Shown in pieces: positions 45,373 through 52,726 of a stretch of DNA of 64,000 bases (the first letter of the stretch is position 1; the number at the start of each line of letters is the position of its first letter). The DNA lies in the NCBI RefSeq assembly GCF_003952385.1, contig NZ_CP034444.1, positions 744,001 to 808,000 of the forward strand, in the 5' to 3' direction. The notes beneath the pieces were generated by a model. It made no database searches, was not told the DNA's origin, and saw nothing but the letters and a program-made list of their open reading frames with translations. Source of the stretch: Mesorhizobium sp. M1D.F.Ca.ET.043.01.1.1 (GTDB taxonomy: Bacteria > Pseudomonadota > Alphaproteobacteria > Rhizobiales > Rhizobiaceae). The position numbers and the translations under genes were made by a program.

Positions 45373-45786
45373 TCAGGCTTGCCCCGGCACGTAGCCGACC
45401 TTCTCGCCATCCTCCTTGACGAACTCGCGCACCGGATTGTCAAGCAGCGGGAGCACCGCCTCCGACGGACGGCTGAGCTTGGTGCCCTTAGGCGTCTCGA
45501 CGATCGGCCGGTTGATGAGGATGGGATGGGCGAGCATGAAGTCGACCAGCTCGTCGCCGCTCCATTTCGGGTCGCCAAGGCCGAGCTCGGCATAAGGCGT
45601 TCCCTTCTCCCTGAGTAGCTCGCGCGGGGTGATGCCCATCGCCGCGATCAGTTCGAGCAGCCGCTCGCGGGCGGGCGGGGTCTTCAGATATTCGATCACC
45701 ACCGGGTCCTCGCCGCTGGCGCGGATCATGGCGAGCGTGTTGCGCGAGGTGCCGCAGGCGGGGTTGTGATAGATCGTGACGGTCAT
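45373..45786 (-). CDS. arsC: Arsenate reductase (glutaredoxin-dependent)
   Basis: 137 aa from ATG 45786. YHNPACGTSRNTLAMI carries the catalytic Cys11 of the ArsC/glutaredoxin family, and the downstream VEYLKTPP-like segment, NRPIV and LSRPSE with their arginines complete the arsenate site. It reduces As(V) to As(III), which leaves through the aquaporin encoded just upstream. Its start overlaps the aquaporin stop by 4 bp. Third gene of arsR-aqpS-arsC. Confidence 0.93.
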   Translation of the reverse strand: MTVTIYHNPACGTSRNTLAMIRASGEDPVVIEYLKTPPARERLLELIAAMGITPRELLREKGTPYAELGLGDPKWSGDELVDFMLAHPILINRPIVETPKGTKLSRPSEAVLPLLDNPVREFVKEDGEKVGYVPGQA

Positions 45787-46493
45787 GGGTTGGCTCTCGG
45801 GCTCGGCTCTCGGGGGTTGGGATGCTCGATGGTTTCGGGCTGCAGCAGCCAGCCCATCAGCGCCAGCGCGATCAAGGCGCCAAGCAGCTCGGCGACGATG
45901 AAGCCGGGCAGATCGGCCGGCCTGATGCCGGAAAACGTGTCGGTGAGCGAACGCGCCAGCGCGACGGCCGGATTGGCGAAGGAGGTGGAGGCGGTGAACC
46001 AGTAGGCGGCGGTGATGAAGAGGCCGACCAGCCAGGGCACGGCCCGCCGCTCGAAGCGAATGCCGGCGAGGATGACGGCGACCAGCCCGAAGGTCGCGAC
46101 AACTTCCGAGAACCATTGCGCCGGTCCGGCGCGCAGCTTCGTCGCGAACTCCAGCACCGGCAGCGCGAACATGAGATGCGCGGCAATGGTGCCGGCGATG
46201 CCGCCGGCGCCCTGCGCGGCGAGATAGGCCGGCAGATCGCGGGCCGGCAGCGTCCGGTTCAAACAGAAGACAAGCGAGACGGCCGGATTGAAATGGGCGC
46301 CGGAGATCGGTCCGAGGATGGTGATCAGCACCACCAGCATGGCGCCGGTCGCAAGCGTGTTGCCGAGCAGCGCCAGCGCCGTGTCATGCGTCAGCGTCTC
46401 GGCCATGATGCCGGAGCCGACCACGGTCGCCACCAGGAGACCGGTGCCCAGGGCTTCGGCAACGGCGCGTCGCGGAAGATCGTAGGCGGTCAC
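45783..46493 (-). CDS. aqpS: Arsenite-conducting aquaglyceroporin, AqpS-like
   Basis: 236 aa from GTG 46493, chosen because it overlaps the arsR stop as GTGA and no upstream ATG fits. Six membrane helices with the two pore motifs: SGAHFNPAVSLVF and a second TSFANPAVALARS. In Sinorhizobium meliloti AqpS replaces ArsB and lets As(III) made by ArsC diffuse out. Gene order and overlap here are the same as in that operon. Confidence 0.9.
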   Translation of the reverse strand: MTAYDLPRRAVAEALGTGLLVATVVGSGIMAETLTHDTALALLGNTLATGAMLVVLITILGPISGAHFNPAVSLVFCLNRTLPARDLPAYLAAQGAGGIAGTIAAHLMFALPVLEFATKLRAGPAQWFSEVVATFGLVAVILAGIRFERRAVPWLVGLFITAAYWFTASTSFANPAVALARSLTDTFSGIRPADLPGFIVAELLGALIALALMGWLLQPETIEHPNPREPSPRANP

Positions 46494-46840
46494 TGCCGGC
46501 TCCCCTCGCCCGGCCGGCAGCAAGGCGCGGCAAGCGCCGGCGCGCAGATTTCGGGGCGGCCCGAGCAGCAATCCTCCATCAGGAACCGGATCAGGCCGGA
46601 CAGCGCGTCATATTCGGCGCTGTAGACGATCGAGCGTGCGTCCCGCCGCGCGCTGATCAGGCCGGCGCGCTCGAGTTCCTTGAGGTGGAAGCTGACATTG
46701 GAGGGCGAGACCTCGACCTGCTCGGCGAGCGAACCGGCGGCGATGCCATCCGGCCCGGCGACAACCAGCAACCGAAGCAGCCTCAGCCGCGTGTCCTGCG
46801 ACAGCGCGCCAAAGGCGATCAGGGCTTGACGTTCATCCAC
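46490..46840 (-). CDS. arsR: ArsR-family arsenite-responsive repressor
   Basis: 116 aa. Winged HTH with SQDTRLRLLRLLVVAGPDGI, AEQVEVSPSNVSFHLKELER and a C-terminal Cys-rich tail (MEDCCSGRPEIC, PCCRPG). The Cys pairs are the likely As(III) site, placed C-terminally rather than in the classical alpha-3 position, as in several proteobacterial ArsR types. It is the first gene of the ars operon and is divergent from the DUF6428 gene across a 42-bp gap containing an inverted repeat. Confidence 0.92.
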   Translation of the reverse strand: MDERQALIAFGALSQDTRLRLLRLLVVAGPDGIAAGSLAEQVEVSPSNVSFHLKELERAGLISARRDARSIVYSAEYDALSGLIRFLMEDCCSGRPEICAPALAAPCCRPGEGSRQ

Positions 46841-46841
46841 G

Positions 46842-46867
46842 TTTCAATAATCCTTGAAATGTTGAAA
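46842..46867. promoter_or_regulatory. Inverted repeat, probable ArsR operator
   Basis: TTTCAA-TAATCC-TTGAAA (46842-46859) is followed by another TTGAAA at 46862-46867. It fills the 42-bp gap between divergent arsR and the DUF6428 gene and so could control both. AT-rich inverted repeats of this kind are typical ArsR sites. Confidence 0.6.
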
Positions 46868-46882
46868 TGAGGATTAGCCGAC

Positions 46883-47422
46883 ATGCTCTCTCCTGACAAC
46901 CGCAAAATCGCCCCCATCCTCGCCATCGACCCGTCGGATCTCACCATCGGCGACCTGCTCGACGCGCTGGCTGACCACAAGGACAAGCCGCTGGTGTTCC
47001 GCTATGGCGGACGGCCGGTTAAGCCGGGCTACCATGTGACCGAGGTCAAGGCCGGGCAGTTCTCGGCGCTGGATTGCGGCGCCAACCCGGAATCCTGGTC
47101 GGAAATCTTCGTCCAGCTATGGGACGTCGACGAAGGCGGGCCGGTGCACATGCCGACCGGCAAATTCGCTGCCATCATCCGCAAGGTCGCCGACCACGTC
47201 GCTCTCGACCAGTCCGCCAGGCTGACCTTCGAAGTCAGCGACGGCATCAGGCCGATGGAGCTTCACCGGGCAACGCAGCCGACACTGGTCGGCGGCACCG
47301 TCGAGGTCGAGTTGTCGCCGCGGCCGGCAAGCTGCAAGCCCCGCGACCGCTGGCTGGAAGAGCAGAAGGCGGCCGATGCATCGCTTTGTTCGCCCGCGAG
47401 AGACAAAGCCTGTTGCGCCTAG
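46883..47422 (+). CDS. DUF6428 family protein, divergent from arsR
   Basis: 179 aa. TIGDLLDALADHKDKPLVFR, YHVTEVKAGQFSALDCGANP and FVQLWDVDEGGPVHMPTGKF are the features I associate with DUF6428, proteins often next to ArsR genes in alphaproteobacteria. The C-terminus has three Cys (SCKPRDR, ending KACCA). Cys placement and the shared operator region suggest a role in metalloid response, which is inference. No export signal. Confidence 0.75.
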   Translation: MLSPDNRKIAPILAIDPSDLTIGDLLDALADHKDKPLVFRYGGRPVKPGYHVTEVKAGQFSALDCGANPESWSEIFVQLWDVDEGGPVHMPTGKFAAIIRKVADHVALDQSARLTFEVSDGIRPMELHRATQPTLVGGTVEVELSPRPASCKPRDRWLEEQKAADASLCSPARDKACCA

Positions 47423-47455
47423 GCGGTCGACAGCGCCAATCTGAGGCCCCCGGAC

Positions 47456-47797
47456 CTATCTGCCCGTGCTCCGATAGCGGTGCACCCTTACCCTGCTCCC
47501 GTTTATTCCGTGCCAGGGTTCGCAGGCGATGCCGTCATGGTCGGCGTCGTGCGTCGGCCAGTAGCCGGGCTGCCCGGCGCGTGCCGGCGCGAGGCCGACC
47601 AGTCGGGCGGTGGCGCAATTGGGAAAGGCAGCTATGTGCCGCAGCACCGAAAAGGGAGACGCGAAACGGATGCCGATTGAACCATAGACGACATAGCCGG
47701 ACAAAAGGATAAAGGGCGCAGCCAAGGCCACCCACCTCCACGCGCCCAGGCGGCGGCGGTGATGGACCGAAGGCCAATGGAAGAACGGCAGCAACAT
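47456..47797 (-). CDS. Excalibur calcium-binding domain membrane protein
   Basis: 113 aa. One N-terminal membrane segment (WVALAAPFILLSGYVVYGS) is followed by a C-terminal Excalibur domain: FPNCATARLVGLAP, then YWPTHDADHDGIACEP with the DxDxDG calcium loop and the two Cys. The domain lies outside the cytoplasm. In other bacteria it accompanies nucleases or surface proteins, but here it is alone. Confidence 0.82.
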   Translation of the reverse strand: MLLPFFHWPSVHHRRRLGAWRWVALAAPFILLSGYVVYGSIGIRFASPFSVLRHIAAFPNCATARLVGLAPARAGQPGYWPTHDADHDGIACEPWHGINGSRVRVHRYRSTGR

Positions 47798-47917
47798 CGG
47801 CCCCCGGCTGACAGCGCTCCTCTCAAATTAGCGATCTCTTGTATTTCTCGCAAATGAGGCTCATGCTGGGATCAATGTATGGCAACCTGATGCGCAGCGG
47901 GGTGGTCTAAAGGCGTC

Positions 47918-48082
47918 ATGGGATTTGCAGTCTGCTATGATCACGGCGGGATCGATCTGGCTTTGTCGATCTTCTTTGGTGTCACGGCGGTTTTCATACT
48001 CATGGCGCCGTTGGCCGTTGCGCGGCTGATCGCGATATCGCGGGCGGATCCGAATTCAGTCGGACAGCTTCAGACGGCATAA
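47918..48082 (+). CDS. Possible 54-aa single-helix membrane protein
   Basis: A short frame from ATG 47918 to TAA 48080-48082, with AAAGGCG upstream. It encodes MGFAVCYDHGGID, one clear membrane helix (LALSIFFGVTAVFILMAPLA) and a basic/polar tail (RLIAISRADPNSVG). Hydrophobic pattern and ribosome site favour a real gene. No family recognised. Confidence 0.4.
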   Translation: MGFAVCYDHGGIDLALSIFFGVTAVFILMAPLAVARLIAISRADPNSVGQLQTA

Positions 48083-48097
48083 CGGCCGAGGGCCGCC

Positions 48098-48454
48098 CTA
48101 CCGCCGGGTGACCTTTGGCATAGGAGCATCACCGAACAGCGCCGAGCAGTCGATCTCGTCGCGGAAAAGCGCATCGGGATCGAGCACCAGCCATGACGTG
48201 TGCGTGCGAAGGTCCCTTAGCCTGGCGTTCTTTTCGGCGCGCGCCTGGCGCTCCGCCTCGGCAAGCGAGGCAAGGGCCGGTCTCTCGGCCTTGTGAGCGA
48301 AAGAATTCTTCGGCATAGCGACACAAAAACGCGGTCGCCCCGCTTTGCGTTCCGCCGGAAACCGCGCCGTCAATGCCGCCTTTTCTCTATCGCGAGCCGC
48401 CTGAATCCGTTTCAGCGCGATGCGCTTTTGGCACTTTCCAACGGCCATTCGCAT
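48098..48454 (-). CDS. Hypothetical protein, charged
   Basis: Up to 118 aa from ATG 48454; a shorter start at 48316 (MPKNSFAHKAERPAL) is equally possible. The C-terminal part is helical and charged (ASLAEAERQARAEKNARLRD) and ends with SWLVLDPDALFRDEIDCSAL. I recognise no family. The N-terminal half is basic and may not be translated. Confidence 0.4.
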   Translation of the reverse strand: MRMAVGKCQKRIALKRIQAARDREKAALTARFPAERKAGRPRFCVAMPKNSFAHKAERPALASLAEAERQARAEKNARLRDLRTHTSWLVLDPDALFRDEIDCSALFGDAPMPKVTRR

Positions 48455-48564
48455 CCGGCCGCCGCGATGGCGTTAACCCCTTCCCGGGACGCAGGACCAA
48501 GGTCGGTGTCGCATTCGCTGCGACTGGCCTATAATCTTTGCCAGTGGCGGGGTGAATCGCGCGT

Positions 48565-49965
48565 ATGCTCAGCGAGACTTTGAAACGACTTTTGCAAGTC
48601 TGGAGCGGGCTGTCGCTGGCCTGGCAGTTCGTGATTGCCGGCGGTATCGGACTTTTGGCCGTGATGCTCGTCGTCGGCCTCTGGGTGACGTCGCAGATCC
48701 GCGAAGGCGTGATGCACAACTCCGCCACCACGACAGCGCTCTATGTCGACAGCGTGATTGCGCCGCTTTTGCCGGACCTGCGCAAGAGCCGTGAGCTCGA
48801 CGACACGGTCAAGCGGGCGCTGGACGAGACGCTTGGCCAGGGCGCGCTCGGCAAGAGGCTGGTGTCGTTCAAGCTGTGGCGGCGCGACGGCACGGTGCTC
48901 TACGCTGACGACTCGTCGCTGATCGGCAAGAGCTTTCCTGCCAACCCGAATCTGATCTCGGCCTTCGGCGGCAATGTCGTGGCCGAGTACAACGACCTCG
49001 ACGACGATCCCGAAGCGGGCGAAGAGAAAGCGGTGAACGCGCCGCTGTTCGAGATCTACAACCCCGTGCGCGAGCCCTGGTCGGGCGAAGTGGTGGCGGT
49101 GTCGGAATTCTATGAGATCGCCGACGACTTCCAGCAGACGCTGAACTCGGCGCTCAGATGGACCTGGCTGGTGGTGGCCGGCGCCACGGCGGCCTCGCTG
49201 GCGCTGTTGTCGGGCATCGTCTTTCGCGGCAGCCGCACCATCCAGACACAGCGCGCAGCGCTCGAGGCCAAGGTCACCGAGCTGCAGTCGGCGCTGGCGC
49301 AGAACTCATCGCTTCGCCAGCGCGTGCAGCGCGCATCGCGCCGCGCCACCGCCATCAACGAGCGCTATCTGCGGCGCATCGGCGCCGACCTGCACGACGG
49401 CCCGGCGCAACTGGTGGCGCTTGCCGCGCTCAGGATGGACAGTCCGGTGCTGGTCGACCCCGCCACGCCCAGACCGCAGCGCGAAGCCGAGATCGCAGGC
49501 ATCCACAAGACGCTCGGCGAGGCGATGCGAGAGATACGCGGCATCTGCAACGGCCTGGTGCTGCCGCAGATCGAGACGCAGGCGGTCGCCGACATATTGC
49601 GGCTGGCGGTCGCCGAGCATGAGCGACGCACCGACACCAAAGTGCTGCTGACGCTGCCGGAGCGCTTGCCCGAACTCGGCACCTCGGAGAAGATCAGCAT
49701 CTATCGGTTCGTGCAGGAGGGGCTGAACAACGCCTACCGGCACGGCAAGGGCAAGGGCCAGCAGGTGAGGGCCACGATGAAGGGCGGCAAGCTTCTGGTC
49801 GAGGTGCAGGACACAGGTCCGGGCTTCAACCCCGCACGGAGCGAAGGCCTGGGGCTCGCCGGCCTCAGGGAGCGTATCGAAAGCATCGGCGGGCAATTCG
49901 AGACGCTTTCGGGTCCTGGAGGAACGAGACTGGTAATCACATTGTCTGTCGAGGAGCAGCCGTGA
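48565..49965 (+). CDS. NarL-type sensor histidine kinase
   Basis: 466 aa. Two membrane helices (about residues 20-45 and 195-220) flank a periplasmic sensor of about 150 aa. The cytoplasmic part is a coiled coil, then the HisKA_3 dimerisation helix with RIGADLHDGPAQLVALAALR (His277), and an HATPase domain with YRFVQEGLNNAYRHGKG and VQDTGPGFNP. The paired response regulator overlaps its stop codon by 4 bp (GTGA). Signal unknown; a duplicated upstream element before two nearby exported proteins makes them possible targets. Confidence 0.92.
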   Translation: MLSETLKRLLQVWSGLSLAWQFVIAGGIGLLAVMLVVGLWVTSQIREGVMHNSATTTALYVDSVIAPLLPDLRKSRELDDTVKRALDETLGQGALGKRLVSFKLWRRDGTVLYADDSSLIGKSFPANPNLISAFGGNVVAEYNDLDDDPEAGEEKAVNAPLFEIYNPVREPWSGEVVAVSEFYEIADDFQQTLNSALRWTWLVVAGATAASLALLSGIVFRGSRTIQTQRAALEAKVTELQSALAQNSSLRQRVQRASRRATAINERYLRRIGADLHDGPAQLVALAALRMDSPVLVDPATPRPQREAEIAGIHKTLGEAMREIRGICNGLVLPQIETQAVADILRLAVAEHERRTDTKVLLTLPERLPELGTSEKISIYRFVQEGLNNAYRHGKGKGQQVRATMKGGKLLVEVQDTGPGFNPARSEGLGLAGLRERIESIGGQFETLSGPGGTRLVITLSVEEQP

Positions 49966-50606
49966 CCACACCCATCCGCATCGCTATTGTCGACGACCAT
50001 CCGCTGTTTCGTGAGGGCGTGGCGCGCAGCCTCGGCGAGATCGGCGGCTTCGAGCTTGTGGGCGAAGGCGCCAGCGCCGAGGACGCCGAAAGGCTGGTCC
50101 GCGGCAGCACGCCCGACGTGCTGCTGCTCGACATCAGCATGCCGGGCGGCGGCCTCAACGCATTGGCCAGCATCCTTTCGGCGGCGCCTGAGCAGAAGAT
50201 CGTAATGCTCACCGTGTCCGAGACCAATGCCGACGTCGCCCAGGCGCTAAAGGCTGGCGCGCGCGGCTATGTGCTGAAAGGCGTCGGCTCCAAGTCGCTG
50301 GCCGAGATCCTGCGCGACGTCGCCAACGGCCAGAGCTACGTCTCGCCGACACTCTCGGCGCGGCTGCTGTCGGACCTCTTGCAGCCCACCAGCCGCAAGC
50401 CCGACCCGCTCAGCCAGCTCACCGGCCGCGAAGCCGAGATCCTGAGGCTGGTGGCCGAGGGCCTGAGCAACAAGGAGGTCGCCGCCCGGCTGTCGCTGCA
50501 GGAAAAGACGGTCAAGCACCACATGACCCGAGTGCTCGCCAAGCTCAACGTGCGCAACCGGACGGAGGCAGCGCTCTTGATGCATGAAGCGAAGGAAAGA
50601 CCGTAG
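49962..50606 (+). CDS. LuxR/NarL-family response regulator
   Basis: 214 aa from GTG 49962. The receiver domain has IVDDHPLFREG, the phospho-acceptor in LLLDISMPGGG (Asp57) and LKAGARGYVLKG (conserved Lys). The output HTH is LTGREAEILRLVAEGLSNKE followed by KTVKHHMTRVLAKLNVRNRT. It is phosphorylated by the kinase encoded just upstream. Length and order are standard for the family. Confidence 0.93.
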   Translation: MTTPIRIAIVDDHPLFREGVARSLGEIGGFELVGEGASAEDAERLVRGSTPDVLLLDISMPGGGLNALASILSAAPEQKIVMLTVSETNADVAQALKAGARGYVLKGVGSKSLAEILRDVANGQSYVSPTLSARLLSDLLQPTSRKPDPLSQLTGREAEILRLVAEGLSNKEVAARLSLQEKTVKHHMTRVLAKLNVRNRTEAALLMHEAKERP

Positions 50607-50678
50607 TTAGGGAGTAGAGCAGTAAGGGAGTAGGAAAGAAAGCATTCTGCCCCACTCCCTATTCCCCTACACTCCCCT

Positions 50679-50717
50679 AAAAAGGCAATCACCCCCGCCT
50701 CCGGACGGCGGGGGTGA
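50679..50717 (-). terminator. Rho-independent terminator for the Gly/Asn-rich gene at 50758
   Basis: A perfect 11-bp stem (TCACCCCCGCC at 50689-50699 and its complement at 50707-50717) with a 7-base loop. On the minus strand it is followed by GATTGCCTTTTT. It lies 41 bp beyond the stop at 50758. Confidence 0.75.
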
Positions 50718-50757
50718 CATGCGAGGGTGCGGAAAAGGGGGTAGCCTCTCTCAACCC

Positions 50758-51216
50758 TCACAAGCCCAGCAGACGGGCCTGATCCTTCTCGGTCGCCCGG
50801 CGCTCGACGATGGTGCGGCCTTGCGCATCCGTCATCTCGAAGCGTCCGTTCTCGATCTCTTCCTTCATGCCGTTGCGGTGGGTGACGGTGATCTTATTGC
50901 CGTCGATCTCGACGATGTCGCCCGTCGTCGCATTGACATGGCTGGCGGCACCGCCGCCCGGGTTGGTGTTGCCTTTGCCGTTGTTGTTGCCCGGACCGGC
51001 ATTGGCATTGCCGCCACCGGCATTGCTGTTGCCTGAATTGCCACCGCTGTTGCCGCCACCGTTGCCGCCGCCATGACCGTTGCCGGCATAAGCGGTGGGC
51101 ACCAGAAGCTTGGCGAGGCTATCGGGGGTGAAATGACCAGTCGCGACAACAAGCGCCAGCGCGGCCGCAGCGCGCAGCGTAAGGCGGACAAACCTTCTGG
51201 AGGCGGGTTCGCGCAT
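50758..51216 (-). CDS. Exported Gly/Asn-rich protein, paralogue 1
   Basis: 152 aa. A signal peptide (VRLTLRAAAALALVVATGHF) leads to a cleavage region near TAYAG. A low-complexity segment of Gly/Asn (GNGHGGGNGGGNSGGN...) follows, then a conserved C-terminal domain of about 60 aa: VNATTGDIVEIDGNKITVTH, RNGMKEEIENGRFEMTD, RTIVERRATEKD. The same layout occurs at 51934. The C-terminal domain looks like a short beta repeat and I know no name for it. Likely periplasmic or cell-surface. A 49-bp element shared with its paralogue lies 116 bp upstream. Confidence 0.82.
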   Translation of the reverse strand: MREPASRRFVRLTLRAAAALALVVATGHFTPDSLAKLLVPTAYAGNGHGGGNGGGNSGGNSGNSNAGGGNANAGPGNNNGKGNTNPGGGAASHVNATTGDIVEIDGNKITVTHRNGMKEEIENGRFEMTDAQGRTIVERRATEKDQARLLGL

Positions 51217-51331
51217 GCTATCCTTGGTTCATGCCGGTTCCGCCTCGGCCCTGCCGAAGTTCCGCTCTCAGCCGGGCCAAGGCGAAACCGGTTTACTAAC
51301 CGGAAAAAGATTCACGGTTTGGTAAGCCTAC

Positions 51332-51380
51332 GGAAGCGGCCCACGACCCATGCCATGCCCGGTCGGACCTTTTTAGCAAC
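51332..51380 (-). promoter_or_regulatory. 49-bp upstream element, copy A
   Basis: An 18-bp block (GGAAGCGGCCCACGACCC), a 13-bp variable spacer and an 18-bp block (TCGGACCTTTTTAGCAAC). Each block differs from copy B (52593-52641) at one base, and the spacer is exactly 13 bp in both while its sequence differs. Position is 116 bp upstream of paralogue 1. Likely a promoter or dual activator site; the factor is unknown. Confidence 0.7.
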
Positions 51381-51404
51381 CACCTGGGGACCATCGTCGC
51401 AACT

Positions 51405-51502
51405 AGAGCGCGTCGCGGTGAAGCGTACCCAGGCGACGCGCTTAGTCCTTATTTTGCGCATGTCACCGTCCCCAAACCGCTGCGCACTTTTGGACGACAT
51501 AC
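51405..51502 (+). repeat. Dispersed intergenic repeat, family R2, copy 2
   Basis: AGAGCGCGTCGC ... GGCGACGCGCTTAGTCC dyad, then TTATTTTGCGCATGTCACCG and CGCTGCGCACTTTTGGACGA. It matches 3848-3955 block for block. The 717-bp gap 51217-51933 holds this repeat, element A and a terminator, and no supported gene. Confidence 0.8.
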
Positions 51503-51763
51503 TTGGAGGGAGAAGGAATTCGAAGCCGCGACTGCAGCTGCGTTAACCAAATCGCTTGGAAATTGTCCGGCAATTCATTATGACTATGGCCTGCGAGAAC
51601 CACGCGGACGCCCAACGAGCCGCGGCATTCTACGGCGCAGCTGTTTCTACTTGGACGCGAAAAGCACCGTAACTCTTTGATTTGCGTATGGATTGTGTCT
51701 TCCCGCCTTGCGGGGCCATGCGCCAAGAGCCCGCCTTACCCGGCAGCCATCCCAAGGGCCCCA

Positions 51764-51790
51764 AAAAGTACCCCCGCCAAAAGGCGGGGG
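51764..51790 (-). terminator. Rho-independent terminator, minus strand
   Basis: Stem CCCCCGCC (51771-51778), loop AAAA, complement GGCGGGGG (51783-51790). On the minus strand it is followed by TACTTTTTGG. It lies about 145 bp beyond the stop of the gene at 51934. Confidence 0.7.
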
Positions 51791-51933
51791 CAAGGTGAGT
51801 AGCGGGAGTTCTGTCATAAGATGATCAGGACCGAAGAGACGAAGCAAAAGGTGGCAACCTGATTTTGCAGCGCTGGCCTTTGGTCCCTTAAAGATCTAAT
51901 CCAGATAGAACCTCGCTCTCACAAACTTTGTTC

Positions 51934-52500
51934 TCACAAACTCTTCAGGCGATTGAGATCGGCCATTGTGGCCTTGCGCTCGACGATGGTGCGACCAAAC
52001 TTGTCCTCCATCCTGAACCTGCCGTCCTCAACCGTCTCCTTCATTCCGTTCCGGTGCGTGACCTGGATCCCGCTGGCACTGACCTCGACCTTGTCGCCGG
52101 TCGCGGCGGTCACATGATCGTCGACATCGGCGGTGCTGCTTGCGGCACTGTTGGAGGCACTGTTCGTTGCGCCCTTGCTGTTGCCGTTGTTGCCGCCCGA
52201 GTTGCTGTTTCCGTTGTTGCCGCCCGAGTTGCCGTTCCCGTTGTTACCGCCGCCGTTACGGTTTCCGTTGCCGCCGCCGCCGCTGTTTCCGCCGCCGCTG
52301 TTTCCGCCCCCGCTATTGCCGCCGCCGCTATTTCCACCGCCGTTGTTTCCACCGCCGTTGCCGTTGCCATTGCCGCCCTTGCCGGCATAGGCCTTGGCCA
52401 CGACAGGACCATCGAGGGAGAGATGAAAAGGCGCGACAACAAGCGCCAGCGCAGTGAGCGCCCGCAAGACATGCCTGCAGCCCATGCGCGATACGCGCAT
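51934..52500 (-). CDS. Exported Gly/Asn-rich protein, paralogue 2
   Basis: 188 aa from ATG 52500, with AAGGGGAGAATGGG upstream. A signal peptide (HVLRALTALALVVAPFHLSL, cleavage near KAYAG) is followed by about 75 residues of Gly/Asn/Ser repeats (GNGNGGGNNGGGNSGGGNSG and so on). The conserved C-terminal domain follows: VTAATGDKVEVSASGIQVTH, RNGMKETVEDGRFRMED, RTIVERKATMADLNRLKSL. It is a longer sister of the protein at 50758, probably by tandem duplication. No membrane anchor; likely periplasmic or surface. Repeat length is prone to slippage. Confidence 0.82.
   Translation of the reverse strand: MRVSRMGCRHVLRALTALALVVAPFHLSLDGPVVAKAYAGKGGNGNGNGGGNNGGGNSGGGNSGGGNSGGGNSGGGGNGNRNGGGNNGNGNSGGNNGNSNSGGNNGNSKGATNSASNSAASSTADVDDHVTAATGDKVEVSASGIQVTHRNGMKETVEDGRFRMEDKFGRTIVERKATMADLNRLKSL
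52160..52385 (-). repeat. Low-complexity Gly/Asn-coding repeat
   Basis: Tandem GGN/AAY-type codons on the minus strand (seen on the plus strand as CCGCCGCTGTTTCCG units of 15 bp and 12 bp) encode GGGNS and NGNGG units inside paralogue 2. A shorter tract lies in paralogue 1 at about 50960-51085. Confidence 0.8.
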
Positions 52501-52592
52501 CCCATTCTCCCCTTGCCAGCCATCCGACCCTTCGGCCGAACTACCCCACCGGCAATGTCGCAGCATCAGCATCCCCAATCAGCGCGTCGTGG

Positions 52593-52641
52593 GGAAGTGG
52601 CCCACGACCCTTGTCTTGTTTTATCGGACCTTTTTCGCAAC
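52593..52641 (-). promoter_or_regulatory. 49-bp upstream element, copy B
   Basis: GGAAGTGGCCCACGACCC, a 13-bp spacer, then TCGGACCTTTTTCGCAAC. It is the counterpart of copy A at 51332-51380, here 93 bp upstream of paralogue 2. The flanking DNA is not similar, so the element is conserved above its surroundings. Confidence 0.7.
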
Positions 52642-52726
52642 GATATCGGACCTAAGTCCTATCTCAACCACCGGATGCGGTCGGGCGCGGCTGCGCGCAC
52701 AGCTTTTTTGGCGGCATGCATCGGGC

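Noticed and set aside
50607..50690. GGGAGTAG-type purine repeats after the response regulator, possible hairpin
   Set aside because: The arms pair imperfectly and no T-tract follows on the plus strand, so I do not call a terminator.
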